From Euryarchaeota archaeon UBA256 (lineage in GTDB: Archaea > Thermoplasmatota > Poseidoniia > Poseidoniales > Poseidoniaceae), in the NCBI GenBank assembly GCA_002494645.1, contig DACE01000009.1:1-64000 (forward strand): a DNA stretch of 64,000 nt, given 5' to 3'. The notes beneath the pieces were generated by a model. The model was not told where the DNA came from. It was given only the letters and a program-made list of their open reading frames with translations, and made no database searches. The translations under genes and the position numbers were made by a program. Positions 1 through 10,439 of this stretch are shown here, in pieces. Position 1 is the first letter of the stretch; each line of letters opens with the position of its first letter.

Positions 1-21
1 GCCGTTGGTTTTTGGCTTGCT

Positions 22-3000
22 ATGGCTGCCGCAGGCAGTGCAATGGACGAGTTGCCAAGTACGTTTGAGCGTGCTTCTGGACAATTGGTCTCGACCATCA
101 ATCTCGAACGCCAAGCAACACTCTACGTCTTTTTCGCCTACTGGACGATGGCGACTGCAGCCGGTCTCTTTGCTGGTGTTGTATCTCGTGGTGTTCTGCA
201 CCCCGCAGGTCATGACGGATGGTTTTCCTTCATGGGCTATGAGGATGGTTTCAACCGAAAGGCGTTGCCGCTTATGGTCGCACTCGGAGTTTGGGTGCTC
301 GCCTTTGCTGGCTCGCTCTGGCATTTCAATTCGGTAGGCGTCGTAGACCAACTCGGAATTACAGACGAAGCAGGCTATCACGGCTATTACGGCTACTGGT
401 CCGCCTTCTTCACCGGGGTTATCGCACTGATCATTGCAGGAATGGTGGCTGAACGCTGGTTCACCCGTGCCATGCTCACTGGTTCGATGTGGGGTCTTTA
501 CCTCGTTTCGTCTTGGTTTGAGGCTGGAATTTGGTACGCTGAGGAACTTGACGGTTCTTGGGGTGCTTTGATTTGGTTGGGTATCACCTTCTTTATCGGT
601 GTCGCAATCTACTCCATCGCCAATCACGAAAAGTATGGTGGCTGGGCGAACCGCGGCGAACACGAGCCATCGCAAGCTCGTCTCTTCATGCGTACTCACG
701 GCACTGGAATGATGGTAGCACTTGCCTTCATCATGGGTTTGACCGTGCGCATTCAATGGTATGCGGTGCCTTCCATGAACGCCTTCGGAACTGGACAATG
801 GGACATGACCGGTGGTTCTGACCCTTGGTACATGAAGCGAGTTGTGGACTACATCATCGCAAACAATGCTCATTTGGTCTACGATGCAGACCGATTTTAC
901 CCGATTGGTGGTATCAATCCTCGTCCTCCGTTGTTTTCGTGGTCGATGGCCGTTGGTGGAATGCTGCTCAAGCCCTTTATCGCTAACCCAGAGGATGCCG
1001 TTTGGTTCAGCATGCTCGGCCTTCCTGCAGTTTATGGCGCTCTGACGGTATTCCCAATCGCCGCTATTGCAAAAGACCACTTTGGCAAGGGTGCTGGTGT
1101 TCTCGCAGCATGGCTTGTTGCCTTCATGCCAGCCCACGTGACCCACTCAACATGGGCCTTAGCGGACCACGATTCCTTCGTGATGCTCTTCATTTGTGTT
1201 GGATTCATGTACTGGCTGCGTGCTGTGAAGTATGCAGGTTCAGCACGCATCACACGAACCACTACCGCTCACCCTCTCTCTTTCGCTCGGGCCTTCCGAG
1301 ATGTTGCTGTCCACCGAAAGGCCGCAATGGCCAATGCCATTCTTGCAGGTGTCGCCTTTGGAATTGTGGCACTTGGTTGGAAAGGGTTCGTTGTCGGACC
1401 TTCGATTCTCTTCCTTGCTTACGCCCTCCAAGTCGCACTCAATATGTTCCGACGAAGAGATTCAACAACGCTCAGCGTCATGTTCCTTACCATGCTGGCT
1501 ACGACCTTCATGATGGCACTGCCCTACTATGGACACCCACAATTCGACCTCATCTTTGATGGAACTGGACTTCAACCCTTCCTGTTCATCTTCGGCTTCA
1601 CTTTGGCAATTGCCTTCGTGACAACAGGTTTCCGCGACAAGCCTTGGTTGCTTGTTTTGGGAACACTTGCAGGTACGGCGACAGTCTTCTTCTTGATTTT
1701 GTACGTATTGAAATCCTTGGAACTTTCAAATGCTTGGGACGTCCTGTTCACAGGAAGTGGATACTTCACGAAGACCAAGATTTTCGGAACGGTTGCAGAG
1801 GCAAATGCCCCCAACCGAGCGCAACTCTTTGCATCATTTGGACCGATTACCTTCCTGCTTGCCCTCATCATGGGTGGCGGATTGCTCTGGAAGGGTATGC
1901 GTCATCGCCAAGCCACGTCGTTGGTGTTTGGTGTGTGGGTCTTTGCTGCCACCTTCATGGCCTGGAACGCTGCTCGTTTCATGTTCAATGCCACCCCTGT
2001 CATGGCGATTCTCGGAGCCGCTGGTATCCTCGCATTCTGGCAGTGGGCTGGATGGAGCGGTTTGGTTCGTTCTTGGAAGAAATTCGGAATCCGTACTCCT
2101 GCTGACAGAATTACTGCAGCTCGAAAGGCTGTCTGGAGGACGCCACAATTTTCAGCAGTCTTCCTCGTGATGATCATGATTTTCGGTCAGCAAGCGACCT
2201 ACGGATTGGACTCGGCGATACCAAGTACCTCAAACCAAGAGGCAGAAATTGACGAGCGTATTCACAACATCGTCCCAGATATCCTTCGTTTCGATGGTTT
2301 GGGCTTTTCAATCCTTGATAGCAGCAGCTACGACGGTCGAGAATACCTCGGCAGTTTCGGCTCTTCATTCAACGACAATGGCTGGAATTCAGCCTATTCA
2401 TGGTTAGCGGACCAGGACACCAATGATACTTACTCAGACCGTCCTGCCTTCGTATCATGGTGGGATTATGGTTTCCAAGCCATGAATACTGGTAAGCACC
2501 CATCTGTTTCTGACAACTTCCAGTCTGGAATTCCAGCAACGGGTAACATGCTTCTCGCACGAAGTCAAGAAGATTTGACTGCGATGTTCATTTGGCAACT
2601 TGCTGAAGGTGACCGAACCTATGCTTCGGATGGAAACGACGAGCTCAGTTTCACACCTCAATTTGAACGAACGATTGAAAACTATCTCACTGAATCGCAA
2701 TGGGATGATTTCGAGCACATGCAGATGAACTCTGGTGAAAGTATGCTTGAATTCATTGAAGACCGCTCCTTCAAGGTCATCAAAACCAACCGTAACGTGG
2801 TCATGGCTGAAGGACATCCATCAACTGCTGGTATCTTTGACACCGACACTGACATCTATCGAATTTACAAAGACGGAATTCCTCTTCCGTGCACAGAAGA
2901 TGTTTCCACCTCGTGTCTGGGTGACGATTGGAGTTCACAAGACCAAGCCAACATCACCTTTGGTAACAACATCCGCACGGGCGAAGACACCACCGCTGGC

Positions 3001-6000
3001 CAAACTCACGTCATCTTCGGTGATTATTGGTACACAAAGGATTTGATCGATGAATACCTCTCTGTTTCAACACATATTCACCGTACGAATGCCCGTTTGG
3101 CTATGACAACACAATTGCTGACTGACGCATTTGATGCGAACCCTGACGCAACCATACACGACCTCTACGCTGACCTCATTAATCTTGAAGGTCTTTACAC
3201 GGTTCAAGATTTCAACGGTCTACCGGGCGAAACCATCGACCGCGACCACGAAATCCGTTACTTCGCTATTGATGATCGTTTGTATCCTCGTGCTGGCCGC
3301 TACACGGCTGATGCCAACTACAACCGTGGTCAACCGATGGGAATTTTCGGTGCACCGACCATCCTTTCAGGACAAGATGTGTCAACATACATGGATGAAG
3401 TCTACGAAACCACTCGTGGAGAATTCCAAGATGAAATGACACGAGAAGAAGTGGATGATGCCATGCAAAAGGATTTCTTGAATCAACAATCTGGTGCAGA
3501 TATTGACCCGCTTCTCGTCGATGACGTCCGAGTCGACCACAATCCTGCATTCTTTGATACCATGGTAGCACGAACCTACGTGGGTTACGGTGCCTCAACG
3601 CTGGGTGTTGCAACGGGCTCCTCCAATCCTCAACCGGCTCAACACTTTGGCCAATCCGGTTCCCCAGGTACTATTCTGAACCAAGCCCTACCACTGCCCG
3701 GTGCCATGATGAACAACTTTGTCATCGCAAATTGGTACAATGAAGACCCAGATGTTTCAATCCAACAAACCAACACCCTCGTGAAGATTTTGAAGTACTA
3801 TCCCGGCGCAGAAATGAGCGGTCAAGTCACCATGAGCGACAACGGAGAAGGCCTGACTGGTGTCCGTTTGTTAATTGAGCGAGACGCCTTTTCTGGTGAA
3901 GGTCCTGAAGACCTTGACGATGACACCTATTGGGTGCCCATTGGCTTCGTTGACGCAGACGATGATGGTCAATACAGTTTCATTGTCCCCGCAGGCCGCA
4001 TTCGAGTGACCGCCTTTGGTGGCGAATACGACCCTGTTTCGACCCGTGATGAAATCCGTGATGGCTCTTACGCCGACCGTTTGGGCGATATCCTCACCGA
4101 CACCAATGACAACCGGGAAATCAACCAAATCACGGCACTTCTCGGCAATGTCGCCAACATGACCTGGCTTGGTGAAACCCAAGTCAACATTACTGGAGAA
4201 CAAGCCGAACGCTTTAGCGATCTTACCGAATCTGTTGACCTTGCCATTCAAAGCAGTGGTGTATCGGGAACAGTTGCTTGGAGCGGTGATGAATCCTTTA
4301 CAGGCGACCCCATTTCGGAAACGACCTTCATCCTCCGTAATATCTGGTCGATGACTGAAAACTACACCGTTGAAACGACAAGCGGTAGTTTCACCAGCGA
4401 AGAGTCTCGTATTCTTCAGGGAACAGGAGAAGCAACCTTTGATGAAAACGGTACCTTTGACAGCGAAGGAATCGCCATTGCACGCAATTTCATCGGTACG
4501 TTTACCCGAGACATCGGTAACGATCGTACCTTCTTTGCAAATGGTACATGGTCTGGCTATGGAACAATCGAAGCATCTTGGACCGAATCAAACGATGTGG
4601 TCTCTTGTGAATTTGACAACGATTCTCTTCCGATCATGCCAGCCAACGAAACCTTCTGTTTGGTTGACGACACGGGCGACTTGCCGGTCTACAAATTAGA
4701 GGGCGAAGTCAACGCTACAGGTACGTTCACTTCTGAAGGGACCAGTATTCTCACCCGAACTTACGGTGATTACGAAACTGGCCAAGGAGAGACCATAGAA
4801 GGGGCTGGTTCCTTTGCTGGCGTTGGTACCTTCAACGGCACAGGTCTCTTTGTTGGCATTGGCTCCTTCTCAGGCCCAATGGTTGAAGCAGGTTCCTTCT
4901 ACAAGACCGGTCTTCTTCCGGGAACATACAACATGATTGCTCAACTGGCGAACGGAAAGGAAGTTCTCCTACCAGACCCAGTGGAAGTAGGTATCGAACC
5001 GTCCTACGACTTGAAGATGAACATGCCCGGAGCTATCTTTGAAGATGTGCTCAAGGACATGCATGATGAAGTCTTGGCGAACCAAACCATTGAGATGGTC
5101 GACAAAGACCTCGGAGAAGATTACATGGTCCTCATCACGACCGACGAGAACGGTTCGTTCAGTTACGGACCAGTCGCAAAGGGCGAGTATTACTATCGAG
5201 TCGATGTGGACCAAGACGGTTGGTATGACATGAATGAATCAGCCCTCGTTAACGATGAAATCACCAACATCACACTGTTGTTCAACGTTCCAGATACGGC
5301 GGATGTCACCCTGAATTTGGTATCGCCAGTTGACCCGATTACTCAAGAGCCGATGTTCGATGTTACCAACCGAACCATCACCTTTGACAATACGGCAGGC
5401 CTGTTACAACCGATCAACGTCACATCGGATGAGAACGGCGAAATCTACGCTGAATTGCTCTATGGTGAATGGGATATTCGAGATGATATCAACCCTGAAT
5501 TCGTTCTGTTTGACCAAATTGAACTTGAGGTTGGCGATGACGATGTTCAACGAGATGTCACCTACGCTAAGGCAGCCTACGTGAACGGAAGCATGCGAAG
5601 CTTCGCTGGAACAAACGAAGAATTCCAGACATGGGACGAAATGACGCCTGAGGAAAACCGCTTTGAAACAACCGAACCTGCATCTGCTCTCACCATTAAT
5701 TTCCGTGCAGGCAACCTCGAATTCTCAGCGGCCACCAATACCAGCGGAGACTTCTCGGTCCGTGTACCCTCCGGATTTGACTATCATATGACTTCTCAAA
5801 GTGTGTTCAACGTTGGCTACGGCCAACTGTTGACCGTTGATGCTGGTGAAAATATTGACATGGGCGTACTTTACCTTGAGCCTACAGTCGCCGTCCCCGG
5901 TGTCATATACCTCTATGACAATTCATCACGTTGGGACAATACGCTCCCTCGTTGGGAAGCACCAGTCATCGTGGCAACAAATAGTAACGGGCTTGAATGG

Positions 6001-9000
6001 CGTTCAGAAGCAACCGATATTGGAGAATTCTTCCTTGATGTGCCAAGCGGAACATGGACTTTAGATATGGAAGATGAATTACTCAATGCAACCAGCGTGG
6101 ATGATGTTGAAGTCAACGCATCTCAAATTGGACAATTATCACAACTTGAACTCTTTGTGCATCCTGATGCCGTCGAATTAACAATCAACGTCTTCATGAA
6201 TTCTGACGATGATGGTACCTTTGAGAACGGGACCAAGGTCATGCCTGATTTCCACATGCGCCCAATGGCTGAGAATCGTGATTCAATCTACTATACCTCG
6301 GAAGATTACACGGAGAACGGTCTTATCACCGTCTCATTAACTCCTGGTGGCTATGATTTGGTGTTCAACCGAACCACTGCAGATTCAGAAAATGCAACCG
6401 ATTATGACCTGATTGGTGAAATCTTCCTTGAATCCATCCAAGTTGGCTTGAAGGAGTTCGATGAACCTCTTGAGGTCCCACTTCGTAATACTTACCTCGT
6501 CAATGGTACCCTCTCCAATGTATCTGGCGATGGTATCGCTAACGAATTCCTGCTTTACAACGAAGCGGATGACCAGTGGTTCAATGTTGGATCTGACGAA
6601 AATGGTACCTTTGCAGCCTATGTGCCTGCAGGAGAGTGGCTGATCATCGTTGCACCATTCAGCCAAGACAATGTCACAGAAACGCTCCGTCAACCGCTTA
6701 CGGTCAATGCAGCCTCGACTCGCCTGAACCTCGACTTGCAAACAAATGAAAGTGTGCATGTCACCATGCAACTCAAGGAATTGCTAACAGAAACAGCGCT
6801 ATCGGACATGAGTGTCACGGCAGTGAGTCACGACGGCTACGGTAATATCACCTTTGAGCGAACGGATGAAAATGGAAATGCATCAGAAATGATGATGCCC
6901 GGAACATGGAGTCTCTACCTCAACCGCACCGTCGGGACGAAGATGTGGTTCATGGATACCAGTAGCCAACCGTTCACAACAGACGATGCTGACAACAACA
7001 CGTTAATTCTTGATGTGAATTACGCTGCATTGGAAGTTGAAATTGGAGGTAAGATTTACTGGGATCTCGACAACAACAGTCTCCCAAGTATTGGCGAGGG
7101 CATTCCAGAAATGAATGTCACCGTTCAAGGAACCAACAATTCCGAGTACTCAACCGTCGTTCAAAGCGATGAGGAAGGAGTATGGCGAGCCTTTGTGCCA
7201 ATTCGTGATGCTTACAATGTCTCTGTTGAAAAGGAAGGTTTTGATACCGTTTACTACGAATCAAACAACACAACAGGATATGTGGTTCTCGATAGCCCCG
7301 ATTCAAGGGATATCGAAGTTTCCGCTGGTTCAGTTCAGGTGAGCGGGTCGGTAACCGACCAAATTGACGCAGCTCGTCTTGAGGGCGCTTCAATCGTCCT
7401 CTATCCTGCTGTTGGTATCGAGCGAGACATCATCGTACTCACTGGAACCGTGGTTGATGAAGTGCTTGAATGGAATGCTGAAATTCAGCCAGGTGAATGG
7501 ATTGTCGTCGTTACAGACGCTAATCCCGGACCCAATGGTGGCGGTGTCGCTATTGGTATGCTTGATGCCTCTGTTGCCAACGGTGGCAATATCACCATGG
7601 TGATGGCGCTTGGTGGATATGTAGACCTTGCAACCTCGTGGAATGATATCGCCCAAGAGACTCATCACGCTGGTTCCGATGATACAGAAGGTGCTGCCAT
7701 GCTGCAAGCACCGGTTGACCTTGAAGTCACCTTTGATGAGATGAGTTGGATGATGGATGTCCCAGCATCCGGAACACTGACGAAGTTGCTTCCCGAAGGC
7801 AGTGTTGCCTTTGACAGTGAGTTTGTCACAATCCAACATGCAGACCAACTCGAGATGGAATACTACGGTGGTCAAACAGCGACTGTGAATGCCGACTCTA
7901 CCATTTCAACCACGCTGAACTACAACCGCCGTGTTAATTCAGAATTGATCATGGAATACAACAACGCCTCCTTGGTCAATGCAACCTCGGTTGACATTGA
8001 CAATTCAGAAGTATTGGCCCGTGTATCTTCTACCAATGCAAGCAATTACGATGCGATTACCTTTGACATCGATGTGACGTACAACGGAACAGAAGTCATG
8101 GATATCTTCTCAGTCTCTGCTGAGATGGGACTGGCTCAAGATTCAGGATTGTGGACGGTTGAAGTGTACAATTCAACAAGTGAATCCTACGAAAGCATCA
8201 CTGAGGTGAGTCTCGGTATTGGTGACAACGAAACTGCGGCTGTTGCTACCGCAACGGTAACTGTTCGTGTGACCCTTCCGCCTGTGGAAGATGCTTGGCA
8301 TTTGGACGATGCGCATCGAGTCACCTTGCGGTTGGAAAGTGAACTCGGTGAAGCCAGTCAATCCTCGGTCAAGGTCGTCGTGCCTCAGAACTTTGGATTC
8401 AGCATAGGAGAGGCCACTGACGTTGTTGGTATGTCTCCTCTTGTCGAGCGTAAGTTCACCTTTGAGGTAACGAATGATGGAAACGGCCAAGATACATTCA
8501 GCATTGAACTTCTTGAGAGCGGTGTGCCAGCAAACTGGTCGGTCACTCCAATGAATACCAACCTAACGCTATCAAAGGGTGAGACGCGAACCCAACAATT
8601 CTCCGTCTTTGCTCCAGCGACATTTGAAGGCGGTGAATTTGACTTGACAGTGTACGTAACCGGCAGTGATGGTGAGCAAACCGAAGAAATTGATGTGACC
8701 ATTCAATATGCTCAAATCAAGCTTTATGTTGACCAAGGTGGAATCGTTACAGCTTCAAGTCAAATCGCTAACGAAGCAGGTGACGTTGTCGTTCCCGTAC
8801 AAAACTTGGGTCTCCTCGATGCAACCTCTGTGATCGTCTATCTTACTCCCGAAGGAGCATCTGAACTTCAGCAGACGATTGCCGTACCTGCCAACAGTAC
8901 AGTGAATGCGGTCTTTGGAGATATCACGCAATCACAAGGAAACACCCGCTACGATGTTCGCATTGAAGTTGCAGGAGAGGAAGCCAACAACGTAGAGAGC

Positions 9001-9165
9001 ATTTCTCCCGAAGACGGTGAATTCGATTTGACCATCGAATACAACAATGCAGCATCCACTGACGGTGATTCAATTTGGCTCACTCTTGCTATCGTTGCAC
9101 TTGGTCTTCTCGTGATTTACGGTGGTGTGCGAACCGCACGTAGCCGCGGTGGAACGAAGTTCTGA
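22..9165 (+). CDS. aglB: Oligosaccharyltransferase (STT3/AglB) with giant C-terminal ectodomain; 5' end possibly outside the window
   Basis: Catalytic subunit for N-glycosylation, moving a lipid-linked glycan onto Asn of N-X-S/T sites on the outer face of the membrane. Seen: a multi-helix membrane region; a first acidic motif GSDPWYMKR (D267); a second motif DHDSF (about 382-386) between helices; and the family signature WWDYG (about 813-817) at the start of the soluble part. About five extra helices (residues 32-205) precede the helix that matches STT3 helix 1 (about 228-250). From about residue 1260 to 3010 there is a long chain of carboxypeptidase-regulatory/SpaA-like and Ig-like beta repeats with a NEW3-like domain near 2810-2900, then a final helix (about 3015-3035) and a basic tail. 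Typical STT3/AglB proteins are 600-1000 residues. Frame 1 is open to base 1, so ATG 22, ATG 43 or a start upstream of the window are all possible. The family is certain; the role of the ectodomain is unknown. Confidence 0.88.
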   Translation: MAAAGSAMDELPSTFERASGQLVSTINLERQATLYVFFAYWTMATAAGLFAGVVSRGVLHPAGHDGWFSFMGYEDGFNRKALPLMVALGVWVLAFAGSLWHFNSVGVVDQLGITDEAGYHGYYGYWSAFFTGVIALIIAGMVAERWFTRAMLTGSMWGLYLVSSWFEAGIWYAEELDGSWGALIWLGITFFIGVAIYSIANHEKYGGWANRGEHEPSQARLFMRTHGTGMMVALAFIMGLTVRIQWYAVPSMNAFGTGQWDMTGGSDPWYMKRVVDYIIANNAHLVYDADRFYPIGGINPRPPLFSWSMAVGGMLLKPFIANPEDAVWFSMLGLPAVYGALTVFPIAAIAKDHFGKGAGVLAAWLVAFMPAHVTHSTWALADHDSFVMLFICVGFMYWLRAVKYAGSARITRTTTAHPLSFARAFRDVAVHRKAAMANAILAGVAFGIVALGWKGFVVGPSILFLAYALQVALNMFRRRDSTTLSVMFLTMLATTFMMALPYYGHPQFDLIFDGTGLQPFLFIFGFTLAIAFVTTGFRDKPWLLVLGTLAGTATVFFLILYVLKSLELSNAWDVLFTGSGYFTKTKIFGTVAEANAPNRAQLFASFGPITFLLALIMGGGLLWKGMRHRQATSLVFGVWVFAATFMAWNAARFMFNATPVMAILGAAGILAFWQWAGWSGLVRSWKKFGIRTPADRITAARKAVWRTPQFSAVFLVMIMIFGQQATYGLDSAIPSTSNQEAEIDERIHNIVPDILRFDGLGFSILDSSSYDGREYLGSFGSSFNDNGWNSAYSWLADQDTNDTYSDRPAFVSWWDYGFQAMNTGKHPSVSDNFQSGIPATGNMLLARSQEDLTAMFIWQLAEGDRTYASDGNDELSFTPQFERTIENYLTESQWDDFEHMQMNSGESMLEFIEDRSFKVIKTNRNVVMAEGHPSTAGIFDTDTDIYRIYKDGIPLPCTEDVSTSCLGDDWSSQDQANITFGNNIRTGEDTTAGQTHVIFGDYWYTKDLIDEYLSVSTHIHRTNARLAMTTQLLTDAFDANPDATIHDLYADLINLEGLYTVQDFNGLPGETIDRDHEIRYFAIDDRLYPRAGRYTADANYNRGQPMGIFGAPTILSGQDVSTYMDEVYETTRGEFQDEMTREEVDDAMQKDFLNQQSGADIDPLLVDDVRVDHNPAFFDTMVARTYVGYGASTLGVATGSSNPQPAQHFGQSGSPGTILNQALPLPGAMMNNFVIANWYNEDPDVSIQQTNTLVKILKYYPGAEMSGQVTMSDNGEGLTGVRLLIERDAFSGEGPEDLDDDTYWVPIGFVDADDDGQYSFIVPAGRIRVTAFGGEYDPVSTRDEIRDGSYADRLGDILTDTNDNREINQITALLGNVANMTWLGETQVNITGEQAERFSDLTESVDLAIQSSGVSGTVAWSGDESFTGDPISETTFILRNIWSMTENYTVETTSGSFTSEESRILQGTGEATFDENGTFDSEGIAIARNFIGTFTRDIGNDRTFFANGTWSGYGTIEASWTESNDVVSCEFDNDSLPIMPANETFCLVDDTGDLPVYKLEGEVNATGTFTSEGTSILTRTYGDYETGQGETIEGAGSFAGVGTFNGTGLFVGIGSFSGPMVEAGSFYKTGLLPGTYNMIAQLANGKEVLLPDPVEVGIEPSYDLKMNMPGAIFEDVLKDMHDEVLANQTIEMVDKDLGEDYMVLITTDENGSFSYGPVAKGEYYYRVDVDQDGWYDMNESALVNDEITNITLLFNVPDTADVTLNLVSPVDPITQEPMFDVTNRTITFDNTAGLLQPINVTSDENGEIYAELLYGEWDIRDDINPEFVLFDQIELEVGDDDVQRDVTYAKAAYVNGSMRSFAGTNEEFQTWDEMTPEENRFETTEPASALTINFRAGNLEFSAATNTSGDFSVRVPSGFDYHMTSQSVFNVGYGQLLTVDAGENIDMGVLYLEPTVAVPGVIYLYDNSSRWDNTLPRWEAPVIVATNSNGLEWRSEATDIGEFFLDVPSGTWTLDMEDELLNATSVDDVEVNASQIGQLSQLELFVHPDAVELTINVFMNSDDDGTFENGTKVMPDFHMRPMAENRDSIYYTSEDYTENGLITVSLTPGGYDLVFNRTTADSENATDYDLIGEIFLESIQVGLKEFDEPLEVPLRNTYLVNGTLSNVSGDGIANEFLLYNEADDQWFNVGSDENGTFAAYVPAGEWLIIVAPFSQDNVTETLRQPLTVNAASTRLNLDLQTNESVHVTMQLKELLTETALSDMSVTAVSHDGYGNITFERTDENGNASEMMMPGTWSLYLNRTVGTKMWFMDTSSQPFTTDDADNNTLILDVNYAALEVEIGGKIYWDLDNNSLPSIGEGIPEMNVTVQGTNNSEYSTVVQSDEEGVWRAFVPIRDAYNVSVEKEGFDTVYYESNNTTGYVVLDSPDSRDIEVSAGSVQVSGSVTDQIDAARLEGASIVLYPAVGIERDIIVLTGTVVDEVLEWNAEIQPGEWIVVVTDANPGPNGGGVAIGMLDASVANGGNITMVMALGGYVDLATSWNDIAQETHHAGSDDTEGAAMLQAPVDLEVTFDEMSWMMDVPASGTLTKLLPEGSVAFDSEFVTIQHADQLEMEYYGGQTATVNADSTISTTLNYNRRVNSELIMEYNNASLVNATSVDIDNSEVLARVSSTNASNYDAITFDIDVTYNGTEVMDIFSVSAEMGLAQDSGLWTVEVYNSTSESYESITEVSLGIGDNETAAVATATVTVRVTLPPVEDAWHLDDAHRVTLRLESELGEASQSSVKVVVPQNFGFSIGEATDVVGMSPLVERKFTFEVTNDGNGQDTFSIELLESGVPANWSVTPMNTNLTLSKGETRTQQFSVFAPATFEGGEFDLTVYVTGSDGEQTEEIDVTIQYAQIKLYVDQGGIVTASSQIANEAGDVVVPVQNLGLLDATSVIVYLTPEGASELQQTIAVPANSTVNAVFGDITQSQGNTRYDVRIEVAGEEANNVESISPEDGEFDLTIEYNNAASTDGDSIWLTLAIVALGLLVIYGGVRTARSRGGTKF

Positions 9166-9173
9166 TGTTCGTT

Positions 9174-9190
9174 TTTGTTTGAAAAACAAA
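9174..9190 (+). terminator. Small A/T-rich hairpin after aglB, possible terminator
   Basis: A 7-base inverted repeat, TTTGTTT and AAACAAA, is separated by GAA and lies 9 bases after the aglB stop, with a T-run on its left side. Archaeal termination mainly needs T-tracts, so the T-run alone could act. The weak A/T stem makes this tentative. Confidence 0.3.
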
Positions 9191-9227
9191 CAAGGGTTCT
9201 TGTGCCCAACACGGAAGAGCGAAAGCC

Positions 9228-10439
9228 ATGGAAGGCCTTCACGATGTTGAATACCTTCCAGAGCCTACCGATAGAAGCATCGTTTCAGCCGTTGACCCAA
9301 CTGTTCTTGACTTCCAAAACGAGTGGCGTTCAGAAGTCATGGGCTGGGCCCCCGTACAAGTCGAGCCGGTCGTGAGGTCACGCCGGGCACGTGGAACACT
9401 CACCGGAATCATCGCCTTTGCTGTTTTTGTATCAATCAGCCTTCTTGCGTGGCAAAATCAGTGGCTAGTGGTTGCATTGCCCTTGCCGGATTCCGAGTGG
9501 GCCTACGAAGAAACGAACATCCGTTCGGTACAAAACGACGGGTTGAGCGGAGACGGTGTGCGATTGTGCATGGTTGATACGGGTATTGACATCACGCACG
9601 AAGCTCTCACCGACGTCAATGTTGCATTCAAAGATCTCATTGGGACTTCGGTGACTCCTCTGGATTACGGTGCTGTCGCACACGGGACACTTATGTCTGG
9701 AATTCTTCTTGCTGGTGACCATCAGCTAGGTGCAGCGCCTAATGTCACCTTTGCCATGGTAGCCGCTCTTGAGGATAATGGCAAGGGGGAAAATGCAGGA
9801 TTGGATTCAGACGTTGCAGATGCCGTCAAATGGTGTCAATTTGAATTTGAGGCAGACATCATCTCACTCTCACTTGGCGGTACGTCTGCAGTTGGTGATA
9901 GCCGAGAAGGGGCATCAGCTTCAGCAGTTCGTCAAGCCACAGACGCAGGAGTCTATGTGGTTGCTGCTGCTGGAAATGACGGTCGGGAAGATGATGGAGA
10001 CGTGGCCTCACCGGGGAGTGTGGCTCTCGCGATTTCGGTAGGGGCAACCCAACAATCAGGTGAGATTTGGGCCAATTCATCGGTTGGAGACCCATTCACC
10101 CCAACTGGCGAACTCCGTCAAAGCCCCCATCAAAAACCCGAAATTGTTGCGCCTGGTGAACGGATCATCAGCACGGGCGGACAAAATTTGTGGTATTCAA
10201 GCAGTGGTACTTCCGATTCCACTGTCTTTGTTGCCGGGGCACTCGCTCTTATTCTCGAAGCAAATCCTCACTTGAAACCTCAGCCGAATGGGGATTCCTC
10301 CTGCCTCATCAATGTCAAGCAAGCTTTGGAACAATCCGCCCGTTCTTCTGAGACCTCTGGACACGACGAATATTACGGCTATGGCTCACTTGATGCGAAG
10401 GGGTGGATGGAACAATCCAGTCTCATTTCGGCTTGCTGA
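9228..10439 (+). CDS. Membrane-anchored subtilisin-like serine protease (S8)
   Basis: A 403-residue subtilase probably acting outside the cell. The N-terminal 45 residues are cytoplasmic in character. One helix (about 46-68) follows and serves as an uncleaved signal-anchor. The catalytic domain then starts directly, with no clear propeptide. Visible catalytic residues are D117 in MVDTGID, H152 in AHGTLMSG, oxyanion N250 in AAAGNDG and S329 in SSGTSDS. The usual GTSMAxPHVAG box is changed to GTSDS...VAG: the Ser stays but Met-Ala, Pro and His are lost. The gene sits 62 bases after aglB and ahead of a beta-helix surface protein, so surface-protein processing is plausible but inferred. ATG 9228 is the first start of the frame that keeps the whole anchor. 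Confidence 0.85.
   Translation: MEGLHDVEYLPEPTDRSIVSAVDPTVLDFQNEWRSEVMGWAPVQVEPVVRSRRARGTLTGIIAFAVFVSISLLAWQNQWLVVALPLPDSEWAYEETNIRSVQNDGLSGDGVRLCMVDTGIDITHEALTDVNVAFKDLIGTSVTPLDYGAVAHGTLMSGILLAGDHQLGAAPNVTFAMVAALEDNGKGENAGLDSDVADAVKWCQFEFEADIISLSLGGTSAVGDSREGASASAVRQATDAGVYVVAAAGNDGREDDGDVASPGSVALAISVGATQQSGEIWANSSVGDPFTPTGELRQSPHQKPEIVAPGERIISTGGQNLWYSSSGTSDSTVFVAGALALILEANPHLKPQPNGDSSCLINVKQALEQSARSSETSGHDEYYGYGSLDAKGWMEQSSLISAC

Noticed and set aside
7390..7875. 161-residue minus-strand frame inside aglB
   Set aside because: Antisense shadow of a well-supported gene; no motif, start site or neighbour.
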